From Aequorivita soesokkakensis (GTDB lineage Bacteria; Bacteroidota; Bacteroidia; Flavobacteriales; Flavobacteriaceae): a DNA stretch of 64,000 bases. Under the pieces are notes generated by a model. The model worked only from the letters and a program-made list of their open reading frames with translations. It was not told where the DNA came from and did not search any database. The stretch lies in assembly GCF_001641085.1 (NCBI RefSeq), contig NZ_LXIE01000004.1, positions 1 to 64,000 on the forward strand, written 5' to 3'. Of the stretch, positions 10,026-19,225 are shown piece after piece. How positions within the stretch are numbered: the stretch's first letter is position 1; every line of letters begins with the position of its first letter. The translations under genes were made by a program, and so were the position numbers.

Positions 10026-11594
10026 ATGCGGTTTTCTTTATCTATCATATTTTTTTTCTTATTTCTCATAAATAGTTTCGGACAAAGTGATAACGACTAT
10101 ACCGAAATGTTGCAGGAAGCCGAAAATATTCTCTACACCCAGCCTTCGGAAACCGTTAAAATAACGGAACATATAATTCAAAAAGCCACAAAATCCTCAC
10201 AGCAAATTCAGTCCTATTTATTAGCTGCAGAAGCATATAATGTTATGGGAAATTTTGATAATGCGGTTAAAGCTACAATAGAAGCAAAAAAACTGGCTGA
10301 AAGCACTCAAGATCTGGAGATGCTTTTAAAAACTAGTATTTCTTCCATTTCACTTCTTAACCAGTTGGGGATGGATATAGTAGCCGAGGAGTATTTTACA
10401 AGAACGAAAGCTACTGTGGGAGAAACAAGCGAACAAAAAACCACAAGGTATTTAAATGCCGGAACAGCGTTGATTGAGGGTCATAAACTTATAGAAGCAG
10501 AAAATTATTCGGAAGCATTAAAAAAACTTTTAGAAGCGAATGCTTTTTTTGAAGAGATTCCAGATAAAATACTTAAGAACCAAACAACTGCTTTAATCAT
10601 AGAAATTTATTTGGCCGCTACAAATCTCGATACTGCAAAAAAGTATTTACAATCCACATTGGAAGATACTTCAAAAGCACCATCCAATATTTTTTTGCGG
10701 ATGGTTACACTTAACCAGCTCGGCAGATTGTATTTTCTTCAGAAGGATTATCCCCAATCGCTTATGGCATATCAAGCAGCATTGGAAATTTCAGAAAACC
10801 TAGATAATAAGCCCTATACCTCAAAAATAATGGAAGGGCTTTCCGCAACTTATTTGGTAATGGACAAGGCTTCGCTTTTCTATTCCAACAGAACTGAAAG
10901 TAGCCAAATAACCAGCAATATAGAGGCAGAAGAAGATAAGGCTGTAAACTCGCTCTACAATTATATAAACGACAATCACACGGCGCAAAAAGAGAAGGTA
11001 AAAAAAACATACCAAAGAAATCTTATAATCATGGGAGCCATTTTACTTCTTTTGCTGCTCAGTTGGGTGATTTTGAGGTACAGGTATAGAAACAGAGCCA
11101 GGCAATATGAGCGTTTTATAAATTATTTCGAAAAGAAACAAAACCCAATAGAAACGCTGCCAGAAAAAGAGGTTTCTAAAAGAATGAACATTCCCAAGGA
11201 AACGGAAGAGGCCTTGATAAAAAAATTGAACCAGTTTGAAAATTCCAAACAATTCACGAAACAGGATATGTCGTTAGCCATGTTAGCTTCGCAGTTTGAG
11301 ACCAACACCAAATATCTTTCCGAAATAATAAACAACTATAAAAACAAGAACTTCAACAGTTACATAAATGAACTGCGAATAAACTATATAACAGAAAAGC
11401 TTAAAAACAATAGAACTTATCTGCAATATAAAATAAGCTATTTAGCCGAAGAAAGCGGTTTTTCTTCGCACAGCAGTTTTGCCACAGTTTTTAAGGCCGT
11501 TACGGGTATACCTCCTACTGTGTTTATAGAACTTCTACGGGATAAAAAAGTGAAATCGAAAATTTACACAGAAGAATATGAAGATGTGGAATAG
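10026..11594 (+). CDS. TPR membrane regulator with cytoplasmic AraC-type HTH
   Basis: A 522-residue one-component regulator. It has a signal peptide (1-20, ending INSFGQ), TPR-like helical repeats (about 25-290), a transmembrane segment (LIIMGAILLLLLLSWVILRY, about 332-352) and a C-terminal AraC double helix-turn-helix (about 400-515; LAMLASQFETNTKYLSEIIN, then SYLAEESGFSSHSSFATVFK). The TPR part should lie in the periplasm and the DNA-binding part in the cytoplasm, so it could pass an envelope signal straight to DNA. It overlaps the next gene by 17 nt. The target is unknown; the secreted protein at 12905 is the nearest candidate. Confidence 0.85.
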   Translation: MRFSLSIIFFFLFLINSFGQSDNDYTEMLQEAENILYTQPSETVKITEHIIQKATKSSQQIQSYLLAAEAYNVMGNFDNAVKATIEAKKLAESTQDLEMLLKTSISSISLLNQLGMDIVAEEYFTRTKATVGETSEQKTTRYLNAGTALIEGHKLIEAENYSEALKKLLEANAFFEEIPDKILKNQTTALIIEIYLAATNLDTAKKYLQSTLEDTSKAPSNIFLRMVTLNQLGRLYFLQKDYPQSLMAYQAALEISENLDNKPYTSKIMEGLSATYLVMDKASLFYSNRTESSQITSNIEAEEDKAVNSLYNYINDNHTAQKEKVKKTYQRNLIIMGAILLLLLLSWVILRYRYRNRARQYERFINYFEKKQNPIETLPEKEVSKRMNIPKETEEALIKKLNQFENSKQFTKQDMSLAMLASQFETNTKYLSEIINNYKNKNFNSYINELRINYITEKLKNNRTYLQYKISYLAEESGFSSHSSFATVFKAVTGIPPTVFIELLRDKKVKSKIYTEEYEDVE

Positions 11595-12705
11595 TTTAAG
11601 AAATGCGCTGTTTTTAGGAAGCATTTTTTTGCTTTTACAAACTACTTATGCCCAAAAAAACGTAGACAGTCTGTTGGAAAAATCCACCGTGTTGATCTAC
11701 GAAAACCCTGACAAAGCCATAATTCTCGCTCAACAAGCCTATGATTATCCCGATGTTTCCGTAAAGAATAAAGTGAATGCCTTGCTTACAATTTCAACCG
11801 CCTACTCCTCAAAAAGGGATTACAACAAAGCCACAGAATATGTGGAACGAATTAAAAGTTTAATCCCAGATATAAAAAACGAGCGGCAACAGATGAACAT
11901 TCTTAACCGAATTGCCGGCCATTATCAAGAACTTCAGATTTACGACAAAGCAATTGATTATCTGGACCAATCATTGCTATTGATTGAAAGCTATCCAATT
12001 CAAGATTCCGTGCAGCCTTTTTTGGGGTATAACGCAACCCTAAGAGGCTTTATCTATCGGGAGCAAATGAACTGTGAAATTGCATTGAAATATTTCGACA
12101 AAGCAATTAAAGCCTATGAAAAAGCTACGGAGCCACATTTAAGAAACGCCAACCTCAGCATTTGCTATTACAATAAAGGAAACTGTCTTTTAACTCTCAA
12201 TAAAATAGAGGAAGCAAAAACCAGTTTTTTAAATTCTATTGATTATGCACAAAACGCAGAGGCAAAAAGCTTAATTGCATTTGGGCAAAAAGGTCTGGCA
12301 GAAGCAAAAACACTGGAAGGAAACTATAATGAAGCCATAATTCTTTTAAACAATGCTAGTCAAACATCAGAAAATGTGGGCGATTTAATTTTAAATAAGG
12401 GACTCTATGATGGGCTGGCGAATAATTATCTTGCCTTACACGATTGGGAAAACTATACTCTTTATCACAACAAATTTTTAGCCCTGCAAAAACAGACCAA
12501 AAAAGCGGAAAGAAAATCAGTAAACCAATCCTTGATAAACCTCACGGAAAGCAAAGCCGAAGAAATTGACTCTTTACATAAATTTTATAGTCCCATACAA
12601 ATCTTCTTAATATTATTCATCATTATTGCATTGGGCATGATAATTAGATTGCTAATTTCTGAAGAGAAAAAACTTAAAAATCTTCAAGAAAAACTTAAAA
12701 ATTAG
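11578..12705 (+). CDS. TPR membrane protein, twin of the upstream regulator without HTH
   Basis: A 375-residue protein with a signal peptide (ending TTYAQ), TPR repeats (about 30-300; for example NKIEEAKTSFLNSIDYAQNA) and a transmembrane segment (IQIFLILFIIIALGMIIRLL, about 340-360), then only about 16 charged residues. It has the sensor half of the preceding regulator but no DNA-binding domain. The 17-nt overlap implies translational coupling and joint function, perhaps a hetero-oligomeric sensor. An ATG two codons later (11584) is an equally possible start. Confidence 0.8.
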   Translation: MKMWNSLRNALFLGSIFLLLQTTYAQKNVDSLLEKSTVLIYENPDKAIILAQQAYDYPDVSVKNKVNALLTISTAYSSKRDYNKATEYVERIKSLIPDIKNERQQMNILNRIAGHYQELQIYDKAIDYLDQSLLLIESYPIQDSVQPFLGYNATLRGFIYREQMNCEIALKYFDKAIKAYEKATEPHLRNANLSICYYNKGNCLLTLNKIEEAKTSFLNSIDYAQNAEAKSLIAFGQKGLAEAKTLEGNYNEAIILLNNASQTSENVGDLILNKGLYDGLANNYLALHDWENYTLYHNKFLALQKQTKKAERKSVNQSLINLTESKAEEIDSLHKFYSPIQIFLILFIIIALGMIIRLLISEEKKLKNLQEKLKN

Positions 12706-12904
12706 GTTGAAAAACCTTTTTTATACTTCATTTTAAATTTCTACAAAATATTTCAAAAAGCTATTGATTAACAGCGCTTTATACGTTTTTTTTCGCTTTT
12801 AAAATTCACGAATTTCAAAAGATAGTTTCTTTTATTATAGTATAACAGCACATACTTTAGCCATCAGTTAAAAGACTACCATTTAATCAATAAAAACTTT
12901 TAAA

Positions 12905-15559
12905 ATGAAAAAAACACTATTACTAATTTTGCTTTTTTGTGTTGCAAGCACAAGTACACTATTTGCCCAATTTGTGGTAAAGCCTTCCTTTTTTGAAACC
13001 CAAGGGGTTTCAAATGACGGGGTGGTTTCTGGATATGAGGCCCAAGCAGGGCCATACTCTCTTTGGAATGCCGACGCGAATACTTTTGAAGAAATTGGAG
13101 GTGCTGCTCCAGGCTTTGGAGTTGGTGGTGGAGTAAGGTTTTCAGCGGATGGAAATTTACTCTCTGGGACTTCTTACATGGAAATTACCACCCCAACCGA
13201 ATGGGAAAAAATGAATACAGGTTATAACTATATATTTACAGGTATTGAGTTCCCGGACAATCAGAACTCTCTTGGTTTTGCCGCTGGACAATCCTCAACT
13301 TATAATGGAAATGGAATAATATTAAGAACGTATGATGCTGGAGATACTTGGGAACAACTTTGGACAGGTACCAATCAAGGTATTGAGGGAATGAGTTTTC
13401 CAGATTCCTACACTGGTTATGTAGCTGGATGGAGCGGCTATGCAGGAAAAACTACTGATGCTGGAAACACTTGGACCGCTATGGCCCCTGGAACAGATAT
13501 TTGGTATTATACCGATGTAGTTTTCAAAGATTGGCAAAATGGAATTATAGGTGCTTTCCCAAACAGTGCCCCCGGTACAATATATTATACATCTGATGGA
13601 GGTACTACTTGGACTCCAGCTACTGGGGTTGATGCAATTCCGGACAGACTGACGTATGTGGGTGGCGATACTTATTTTATGCTATCAAACGGAGGCACCA
13701 TCCAAAAATCAACAGACAACGGTGCAACGTGGACTACGGTACTCTCAGGTGCGGGTGTCTTGGCTGGCATTGAATTTTATGATATGAACACCGGTTTTGC
13801 GGTAGGTGACGACATCGTACTTAAAACCACAGATGGAGGAGCCACTTGGCAAACCATTACTGTGGCAAACAGTCCCGGACCTATTTGGCGCGATGTAGCA
13901 TGGTTGGATGCAGATCATGTTACACTCGTTGGAACTCCCGAGATGATATTTTCTTCAGAAGACGGTGGGGAAACCTTCCCTATTAACAATATGGGAACTT
14001 CTAATTATAACGAGGCGCTATACGAAGTGTTATATACCCCGAACGGTCGTGGATTTATTTTTGGATCCCAAGGTGTAATGTTCCGAAAAGAATCTGAAAA
14101 CAATACCTTTTCCATACAATCCATGTATAATGTTGCAAATGCTGAATGGACCATTCTTGATAGTTTTGATTATCCAGTGGATAACAATTTAAGCTCGGGC
14201 TATAATATTTCTGCAGATGGAAGCACCGTAGTGGGAAGTGCCTATGTAGAACCAACTCCGGGGGAACCAGGTATAGCCGTACATGCTACGGCTTGGACAG
14301 CAGCAGACGGGCTTGTTGATTTGGGAAGTCTTTACACAAACATCAACCGCAGCACAAGGGCAAACGCCGTTAGTGGCGATGGAAACATAATTGTAGGTTG
14401 GCAGGATTTTAATGGGCCTTGGAAATCGGCTGTATGGCGAAAAGATGCAAACGGGAATTGGCTGCCAAACGAATATCTCTTGGTTGACCCCAACGGAGAT
14501 CCAACAGATGAATACAACCAATTGGGCGAGTGCAGCGCTATCTCTGCAGATGGAAATTGGATTGGAGGCCGTGGAGACTATGCAAACAATGGCGAACCAT
14601 GGATTTGGAGTGAAGCTACGGGATATATGTCATTAGGTACTTTGGCTCCCGGAAGTTCAGGAAATGTTACGGGTATAAACTACGATGGTAGTATTGTAAT
14701 CGGGTATTTTCAAATTGGTCCTTGGGATCCAAACGTTCCATTTATATGGACAGCAAGTGGTGGTTTGCAGGAATTTAATTCATTCGTAACCGATACCTTA
14801 GGCTACACTATGGATGCAAGCCCAATATGGGTTCCAAACGCAATTTCTTTTAACGGCGAATATATTACCGGTTGGGGCTATGACCCTACAATTGGCCCTT
14901 GGGGAGATTTATTTACTTACCGTGTTCAGCTTCCTGCCGTGCCAACTAATGATGGCTGTGAGAATGCGATAGTATTGAATTGTGGCGATTTGGTTACAAA
15001 CTCAACAATATTTGCAACAAACTCTGGTGGAAATGCTTCTCCCGATGTGTTCTATTCTTATACTGGAACTGGCACTCCCCAAACCATTACCCTTAACGCT
15101 TGTGGACCTGATACAAATTTCCCTACAACAGTAAGAGTTTATTCAGATTGCACACTTACCAATCAAATAGCGTTTAACGACAGTTCTTGCGTGAACCAAC
15201 CAGAACTTGAATTTGAATCTGATGGTACATCTACTTATATCATTATGATTGAAGGGTATGATGACACCCAAGCAGGGAATTTCCAATTGCAATTAACTTG
15301 TGAAGCATTAGGTGTAAATGACAGCCAATTAACAGAGCTAGCACTTTATCCAAATCCAGTGAATGATATTTTGCAAATTTCGGCTAAAACTGAAATCACT
15401 TCGGTTGAGATATATAACATCAACGGTCAACAATTAATGACGAAAAGTTTAAATGCAATGCATGGTGAGATCAATCTAAATTCCTTATCAACAGGTATTT
15501 ACTTTGCAAGGGTAATAGCAAACAATGCTACGGAAACTTTCAAAATAATAAAAAACTAA
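12905..15559 (+). CDS. T9SS-secreted protein with YCF48/BNR and HAF-like repeats
   Basis: An 884-residue extracellular protein. It has a signal peptide (1-21), BNR/YCF48-like beta-propeller repeats (about 60-395; recurring TxDGGxTW as in TSDGGTTWTPA and TTDGGATWQTI), a HAF-like repeat block (about 430-660; repeated SADGNxIxG and HATAWTAADGLVDLGSL), a PPC-like segment with paired Cys (about 680-800) and a type A sorting domain (about 805-884; LYPNPVNDIL, GIYFARV, FKIIKN). Secretion is through the type IX system, with surface anchoring or release after sorting-domain cleavage. Adhesion or glycan binding is possible but not shown. It follows the TPR regulator pair after about 200 nt. Confidence 0.88.
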   Translation: MKKTLLLILLFCVASTSTLFAQFVVKPSFFETQGVSNDGVVSGYEAQAGPYSLWNADANTFEEIGGAAPGFGVGGGVRFSADGNLLSGTSYMEITTPTEWEKMNTGYNYIFTGIEFPDNQNSLGFAAGQSSTYNGNGIILRTYDAGDTWEQLWTGTNQGIEGMSFPDSYTGYVAGWSGYAGKTTDAGNTWTAMAPGTDIWYYTDVVFKDWQNGIIGAFPNSAPGTIYYTSDGGTTWTPATGVDAIPDRLTYVGGDTYFMLSNGGTIQKSTDNGATWTTVLSGAGVLAGIEFYDMNTGFAVGDDIVLKTTDGGATWQTITVANSPGPIWRDVAWLDADHVTLVGTPEMIFSSEDGGETFPINNMGTSNYNEALYEVLYTPNGRGFIFGSQGVMFRKESENNTFSIQSMYNVANAEWTILDSFDYPVDNNLSSGYNISADGSTVVGSAYVEPTPGEPGIAVHATAWTAADGLVDLGSLYTNINRSTRANAVSGDGNIIVGWQDFNGPWKSAVWRKDANGNWLPNEYLLVDPNGDPTDEYNQLGECSAISADGNWIGGRGDYANNGEPWIWSEATGYMSLGTLAPGSSGNVTGINYDGSIVIGYFQIGPWDPNVPFIWTASGGLQEFNSFVTDTLGYTMDASPIWVPNAISFNGEYITGWGYDPTIGPWGDLFTYRVQLPAVPTNDGCENAIVLNCGDLVTNSTIFATNSGGNASPDVFYSYTGTGTPQTITLNACGPDTNFPTTVRVYSDCTLTNQIAFNDSSCVNQPELEFESDGTSTYIIMIEGYDDTQAGNFQLQLTCEALGVNDSQLTELALYPNPVNDILQISAKTEITSVEIYNINGQQLMTKSLNAMHGEINLNSLSTGIYFARVIANNATETFKIIKN

Positions 15560-15608
15560 AAATTTATTATTCAGTATTTTTTTCATAATTAATTTAGTTT
15601 TCTAGAGT

Positions 15609-15639
15609 ACCGCCTTCAAAAGCTTTGGGGGCGGTTTTT
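15609..15639 (+). terminator. terminator-like hairpin after the T9SS gene
   Basis: Stem accgcc / ggcggt around a loop of 15 nt with T5 after it, 50 nt downstream of the stop codon. Confidence 0.65.
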
Positions 15640-15710
15640 AAAAATCTTATAAAAAGAGCCCTGTAAAATAAATTGTAGACTCCCCTATTTCTAAGCACTT
15701 ATAGGTGCAG

Positions 15711-15742
15711 ACCCCTTTTCATTTTTGGAAAGGGGTTTTTAT
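15711..15742. terminator. second terminator-like hairpin in the convergent region
   Basis: Stem accccttt / aaaggggt with loop of about 10 nt, followed by T5 on the plus strand. It lies between the convergent T9SS and DUF4097-like genes; the rest of this 241-nt gap shows nothing else. Confidence 0.65.
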
Positions 15743-15800
15743 TATGAAGATATTTTATGAAGAAATGATATAGTAGAATTTCAAATCATACGAAAACTCT

Positions 15801-17210
15801 TTATTGAAGTGAAACATTGCTGTAAGTAGAATTGATTGTTATGGTTTTATTAGAGGTATTGTTTTGGTTATATCCCTTTACTAAAACTCTATCTGCGCTT
15901 TTGGATTCTTTCAGATGAAGTGATTTTGGATATTTCAAAGTAGATTTTTTTCCGTTGAAATAAAACGAAAATGCACCCATTGGCACTTTCACTTTGGCAT
16001 CGGTATTTTCCAAACGGATGTCTATAGTTTCAAAACCGTCCGAAATTTTAGCGATGCTCAAATCTCCAAACGATCCGGAAAGAAAGGCTTGATTAGTAAT
16101 ATTGCCGATACGCACATCGCTGGAATTGGCTTGCAGATTTACGTTCTGAACATTTTCAATTCTACATTTATCCACATATTTCACATTCAGCACGCCTTGT
16201 TTCCATAAATTCACAACTACGGGAGCATAAGAAGCATTGATGAGGGTTTGCCCCCCATCAACGCTGTTTGCTGTAAAAGATGTATAATCAAGATTGGCTT
16301 TGATGTTATTAGCATCTGCCATTTTTAAATCGCCGTGACGTATGTTCACATTCGTTTTTGCATTTTTTGGCAGACGGATGATAATGGTCTTTTTAGCATT
16401 ACCAGTATTAATGTTACTGCTTCGGTTTCCCTGAATAACTATTGAGGTTCCATTTGGGCTTTTGGTAACCGTTTTTGTGTAATTGCCTCCTTCTTTTTCA
16501 AGCTGTTCGGCCCAAGCTTCCATTTTTTTCCCGTAAGCCTCGCCCCAGGCTTCCATTTGCTTTCCAAAATTTTCTCCCCAAGCTTCCATTGCTTCTCCAT
16601 AAGCTTCGCCAATGCTATCCCCTTTTTTTTCGTCCCAGGTTGCTTCAAAACTTTTGCCCCATTCTTCCATCTTTTTTTCGAAATCCTTACCAAATTTCTT
16701 TTCTATTTGCGCATTAAATTTCTTCATATAAGCTTCTTCATCTTTTTGGCATTCCTCATAATCAAACTGAATATTGCCAAGATCCTCAAACAGACCCTCC
16801 GGAAGTGGCGGTACCTGTATGTTTTGAATCATTGGCATAACCATATTTTCCATCATGGGGCCAATAAATTCTAATTGCGGCATATCATTCATCGCAAAAC
16901 TTTGATTGCCCGCGTTGGATGTGATACTTACTTTTTTACTGTTTCCGGTAATGTCAAGATTCCAGTTTTTCATCAAATCTTGCTTGTCTTTTTCTGACAG
17001 TTTTTCACCGTCAATATAGGCTTCAACCTCTACTTTGTTTTTGTTCCAAGTTTCAAAAACAACATTGGTGAACGAAGTATTTATGGATACTTCCACATCA
17101 TCGGCCACATTGAAGCTCTCCACATAATTTTTTTGTGAATGGCCCAGTGTGCCAATAAACAGCAGTACTAATACTGCAACGTTACGATTGAATAGTTTTA
17201 AATTCATCAT
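15801..17210 (-). CDS. DUF4097-like secreted protein with an 11-residue repeat insert
   Basis: A 469-residue exported protein with a signal peptide (1-25). A beta-rich N-terminal part (30-100) and C-terminal part (255-469) resemble DUF4097-type right-handed beta structures often found beside ECF sigma/anti-sigma pairs. Between them, residues about 172-240 are helical and repetitive. Three 11-residue units share the pattern AYGxxMEAWGE, a hendecad typical of a right-handed coiled coil. It overlaps the upstream gene by 29 nt in the sigma-factor operon, so it is probably an effector or sensor of that regulon. Either of two adjacent ATG codons can be the start. Confidence 0.75.
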   Translation of the reverse strand: MMNLKLFNRNVAVLVLLFIGTLGHSQKNYVESFNVADDVEVSINTSFTNVVFETWNKNKVEVEAYIDGEKLSEKDKQDLMKNWNLDITGNSKKVSITSNAGNQSFAMNDMPQLEFIGPMMENMVMPMIQNIQVPPLPEGLFEDLGNIQFDYEECQKDEEAYMKKFNAQIEKKFGKDFEKKMEEWGKSFEATWDEKKGDSIGEAYGEAMEAWGENFGKQMEAWGEAYGKKMEAWAEQLEKEGGNYTKTVTKSPNGTSIVIQGNRSSNINTGNAKKTIIIRLPKNAKTNVNIRHGDLKMADANNIKANLDYTSFTANSVDGGQTLINASYAPVVVNLWKQGVLNVKYVDKCRIENVQNVNLQANSSDVRIGNITNQAFLSGSFGDLSIAKISDGFETIDIRLENTDAKVKVPMGAFSFYFNGKKSTLKYPKSLHLKESKSADRVLVKGYNQNNTSNKTITINSTYSNVSLQ

Positions 17211-17802
17211 TGTTTTGGTTTTTAAGTTCTTTTAATTTGTTTTTAAGTTTGAACAGCAAATCCAAACGTATTTTCAAATTATCAATCAAAGCGGTTACGG
17301 TGGCTTCGGTTGGGCCTACTTTGCTCAATTCAGCATTCAGCGCAGTGTATTCCTTGTCCAATTCTGAAAGTCTCTGCATATAGCCATCTACCAGTTCTTT
17401 ATTTTCATCTGTGATTTTCAGTGAAGCCAATTGCACATTGATTCCCGTCATATAATAATCCTGCACCTTTTTCAAATCTGGTGAAATATCTGCCAATGTA
17501 AGTTTAGGGGTGTCGCTTTGGTTATTATTTTCGGTATTAGTATCCACCACAGAATTCTTTGGATCGTTTGGAATGTTGCCCCCTGTTTTAGATAATTGTT
17601 GGTACCCAAAAAAGCTTACCGCAAAAAATACGATTGCCACAGCCGCGATTTTCAGCCACTGGAATGAAGTGCTTTTTTCTTCAGAAATGTTTTCTGAAAA
17701 AACTTTCTCCAATTTCGCCTCAAACCGTGCTTCGTGCCCCGTTGGAGGGGTTGAAGGTTCCGGAGTGTAGTTCTCAAACATTTTTTTAATATCCCGTGCC
17801 AT
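17182..17802 (-). CDS. putative anti-sigma factor membrane protein
   Basis: A 206-residue protein with a cytoplasmic N-terminus of about 45 residues, one transmembrane segment (WLKIAAVAIVFFAVSFFGYQ, about 50-68) and a periplasmic helical C-terminus that ends in a Lys/Glu-rich coiled coil. It sits directly after the ECF sigma gene (17-nt overlap) and before the secreted DUF4097-like gene (29-nt overlap). Position and topology point to an anti-sigma factor. A ZAS-type zinc motif is not visible, so this remains an inference. Confidence 0.6.
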   Translation of the reverse strand: MARDIKKMFENYTPEPSTPPTGHEARFEAKLEKVFSENISEEKSTSFQWLKIAAVAIVFFAVSFFGYQQLSKTGGNIPNDPKNSVVDTNTENNNQSDTPKLTLADISPDLKKVQDYYMTGINVQLASLKITDENKELVDGYMQRLSELDKEYTALNAELSKVGPTEATVTALIDNLKIRLDLLFKLKNKLKELKNQNNDEFKTIQS

Positions 17803-18331
17803 AGCGCAAGTGTTTTAGTTTTTCTTTCAATTTTGTTTTTCCACGGTGCAGGTAGGTCCGCGATGCATTTTCAGAAATCTGCAGTATTTCTGAAATTTCC
17901 TGATGGTCATACCCTTCAATTAAAAATAATTTTACCGCAGTTCTATAATTATCCGGCAGTTCATCAATTGCAGCCATTACTTCCGAAACAGTAGTTTCAT
18001 CTGCTATGGACCAATCTTCCTCACTTTGGACAATTGTAAAAACTTCCTCATTAATGGATTCCGTTTCAAGTTTTCTTGCCTTGATTGCATCTAGGCAAGT
18101 GTTGATTACAATCCTTTTTAACCAAGCCCCAAAAGTGACGTCTCCTTTAAACTGGCTCAGTTTTTTAAAAGCTTTAATAAAAGCTTCCTGCATCGCGTCT
18201 TCCGCGGCCGCGGTGTCCTTTAAATATCTCTGGGCTATTACAAACATGCCGTCACAATATTTTCCATAGAGCGCCATTTGCGCCTTACGGTTGCTCTGTT
18301 TGCATTGCTCGATGAGTAATAAATCGGACAA
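17786..18331 (-). CDS. ECF-type RNA polymerase sigma factor
   Basis: A 181-residue sigma-70 family protein without region 1. Region 2 is at about 20-90 (AEDAMQEAFIKAFKKLSQFK, GAWLKRIVINTCLDAIKAR) and region 4 at about 120-175 (IDELPDNYRTAVKLFLIEGY, HQEISEILQISENASRTYLH). It directs RNA polymerase to a specific regulon and usually its own promoter. It is first in a three-gene overlapping operon and its promoter must lie in the 314-nt region shared with the gene at 18646. Confidence 0.93.
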   Translation of the reverse strand: MSDLLLIEQCKQSNRKAQMALYGKYCDGMFVIAQRYLKDTAAAEDAMQEAFIKAFKKLSQFKGDVTFGAWLKRIVINTCLDAIKARKLETESINEEVFTIVQSEEDWSIADETTVSEVMAAIDELPDNYRTAVKLFLIEGYDHQEISEILQISENASRTYLHRGKTKLKEKLKHLRYGTGY

Positions 18332-18518
18332 ACTTGATGGTTTTTTTGGTTGCTGTTCCCTTAAAAGACGACAAAAGAAATTGGTTGTTGCAAATTTTGA
18401 ATTTTTTTTGAAAAAATTTTATCAAACCCCAATCTAAAAAATTTCGTATATTAGGCAGATAAACTGGTCGCGTTCTTTTTTAAAAATACACAATACAGTT
18501 TTTCTCCCCTTGAAATTT

Positions 18519-18534
18519 TTGGCACAAATTATGC
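18519..18534 (+). promoter_or_regulatory. sigma-54-like promoter
   Basis: TTGGCACAAATTATGC has GG and GC separated by exactly the spacing of the -24/-12 consensus TGGCAC-N5-TTGC, with one mismatch in the -12 half (ATGC for TTGC). A transcript would start near 18546, leaving a leader of about 100 nt before the ATG at 18646. Confidence 0.5.
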
Positions 18535-18622
18535 CTGTATAAATACATAATTTAGCTTATAAAATACTGTTATCTTCTTCATAAAAAAAGTGAAGATTTT
18601 TTAAAACAGTTGTTTTTTGTGC

Positions 18623-18630
18623 TAAATTTG
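18623..18630 (+). promoter_or_regulatory. -7 element upstream of the DUF2383-like gene
   Basis: TAAATTTG matches TAnnTTTG, 15 nt before the ATG at 18646. No good -33 box is visible. It argues against an earlier in-frame start at 18610. Confidence 0.4.
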
Positions 18631-18645
18631 ATAAAACCATCCGTT

Positions 18646-19167
18646 ATGAAAAAGAAATACGCCGATTTTGACAAACTAAACCGTTTATTGGTAGCCTGCT
18701 TTGAAGCAGAAAAATTATACTATAACGCTGCCCAAGACGCCCAAACCACCGATTTAAAAAGGTTTTTAAACTACATGGCCGTTGAACGCAATCGAATGAG
18801 CCACGACATTTCCAACGAGCTTCACTCACGCGACATTGAACCTTTAAAAGAAGATTCTGAAAAAGGAAACTTGGACCGCACTTGGCAGGAAATAAAAGAA
18901 GCCTTGGAGCATTTTGATGCCGAAGCCATTGTTAATTCTTGCATAAGCCGAGATAGAAACAACATCAAAAGATATGATGAGCTTTTGGAACGCAAGGAAT
19001 TGCCAGATGGCATTCTTGAGCTTCTGGAAAAACAGAAATATCAATTAGAGTGGTACATCAAGCAAGCCGCGCAACAGCCTAAGAAAAATCCTTTTGTGGA
19101 AACAAAAAAAGAAGATCCAAAAAAAGAAGATGAAGGTGGGAAGGTGATAAACTTAAAAGCAATGTAA
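18646..19167 (+). CDS. DUF2383/PA2169-like four-helix-bundle protein
   Basis: A 173-residue all-helical protein. Residues 1-145 look like a ferritin-like bundle of the DUF2383/PA2169 type (LLVACFEAEKLYYNAAQDAQ, NYMAVERNRMSHDISNEL, WQEIKEALEHFDAEAIVN, LEKQKYQLEWYIKQAAQ). The C-terminal 25 residues are Lys/Glu-rich and probably disordered. A start at 18610 is possible but would place the TAnnTTTG box inside the gene. The family is linked to stress responses, with no known activity. It ends in a strong palindromic terminator. Confidence 0.7.
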   Translation: MKKKYADFDKLNRLLVACFEAEKLYYNAAQDAQTTDLKRFLNYMAVERNRMSHDISNELHSRDIEPLKEDSEKGNLDRTWQEIKEALEHFDAEAIVNSCISRDRNNIKRYDELLERKELPDGILELLEKQKYQLEWYIKQAAQQPKKNPFVETKKEDPKKEDEGGKVINLKAM

Positions 19168-19170
19168 AAA

Positions 19171-19206
19171 AGAAAAGCCCTGAATTCAGGGCTTTTCTTT
19201 TTTTAT
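19171..19206. terminator. bidirectional terminator
   Basis: Perfect 28-nt palindrome with arms agaaaagccctgaa / ttcagggcttttct, A-rich before and T-rich after, between the convergent DUF2383-like gene and ohr. Confidence 0.9.
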
Positions 19207-19225
19207 AAATATTTAAATAATCTGT

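Larger units (their letters stand above)
18332..18645. other. divergent 314-nt intergenic region
   Basis: It separates the ECF sigma gene (minus) from the DUF2383-like gene (plus). It contains a sigma-54-like site at 18519-18534, a TAnnTTTG box at 18623-18630 and a very AT-rich stretch near 18400-18440. No reading frame of note was seen. Confidence 0.6.

Noticed and set aside
16475-16874. Plus-strand frames opposite the hendecad repeat of the DUF4097-like gene
   Set aside because: The repeat's composition lacks stop codons on the other strand; no start signals or homology support them.
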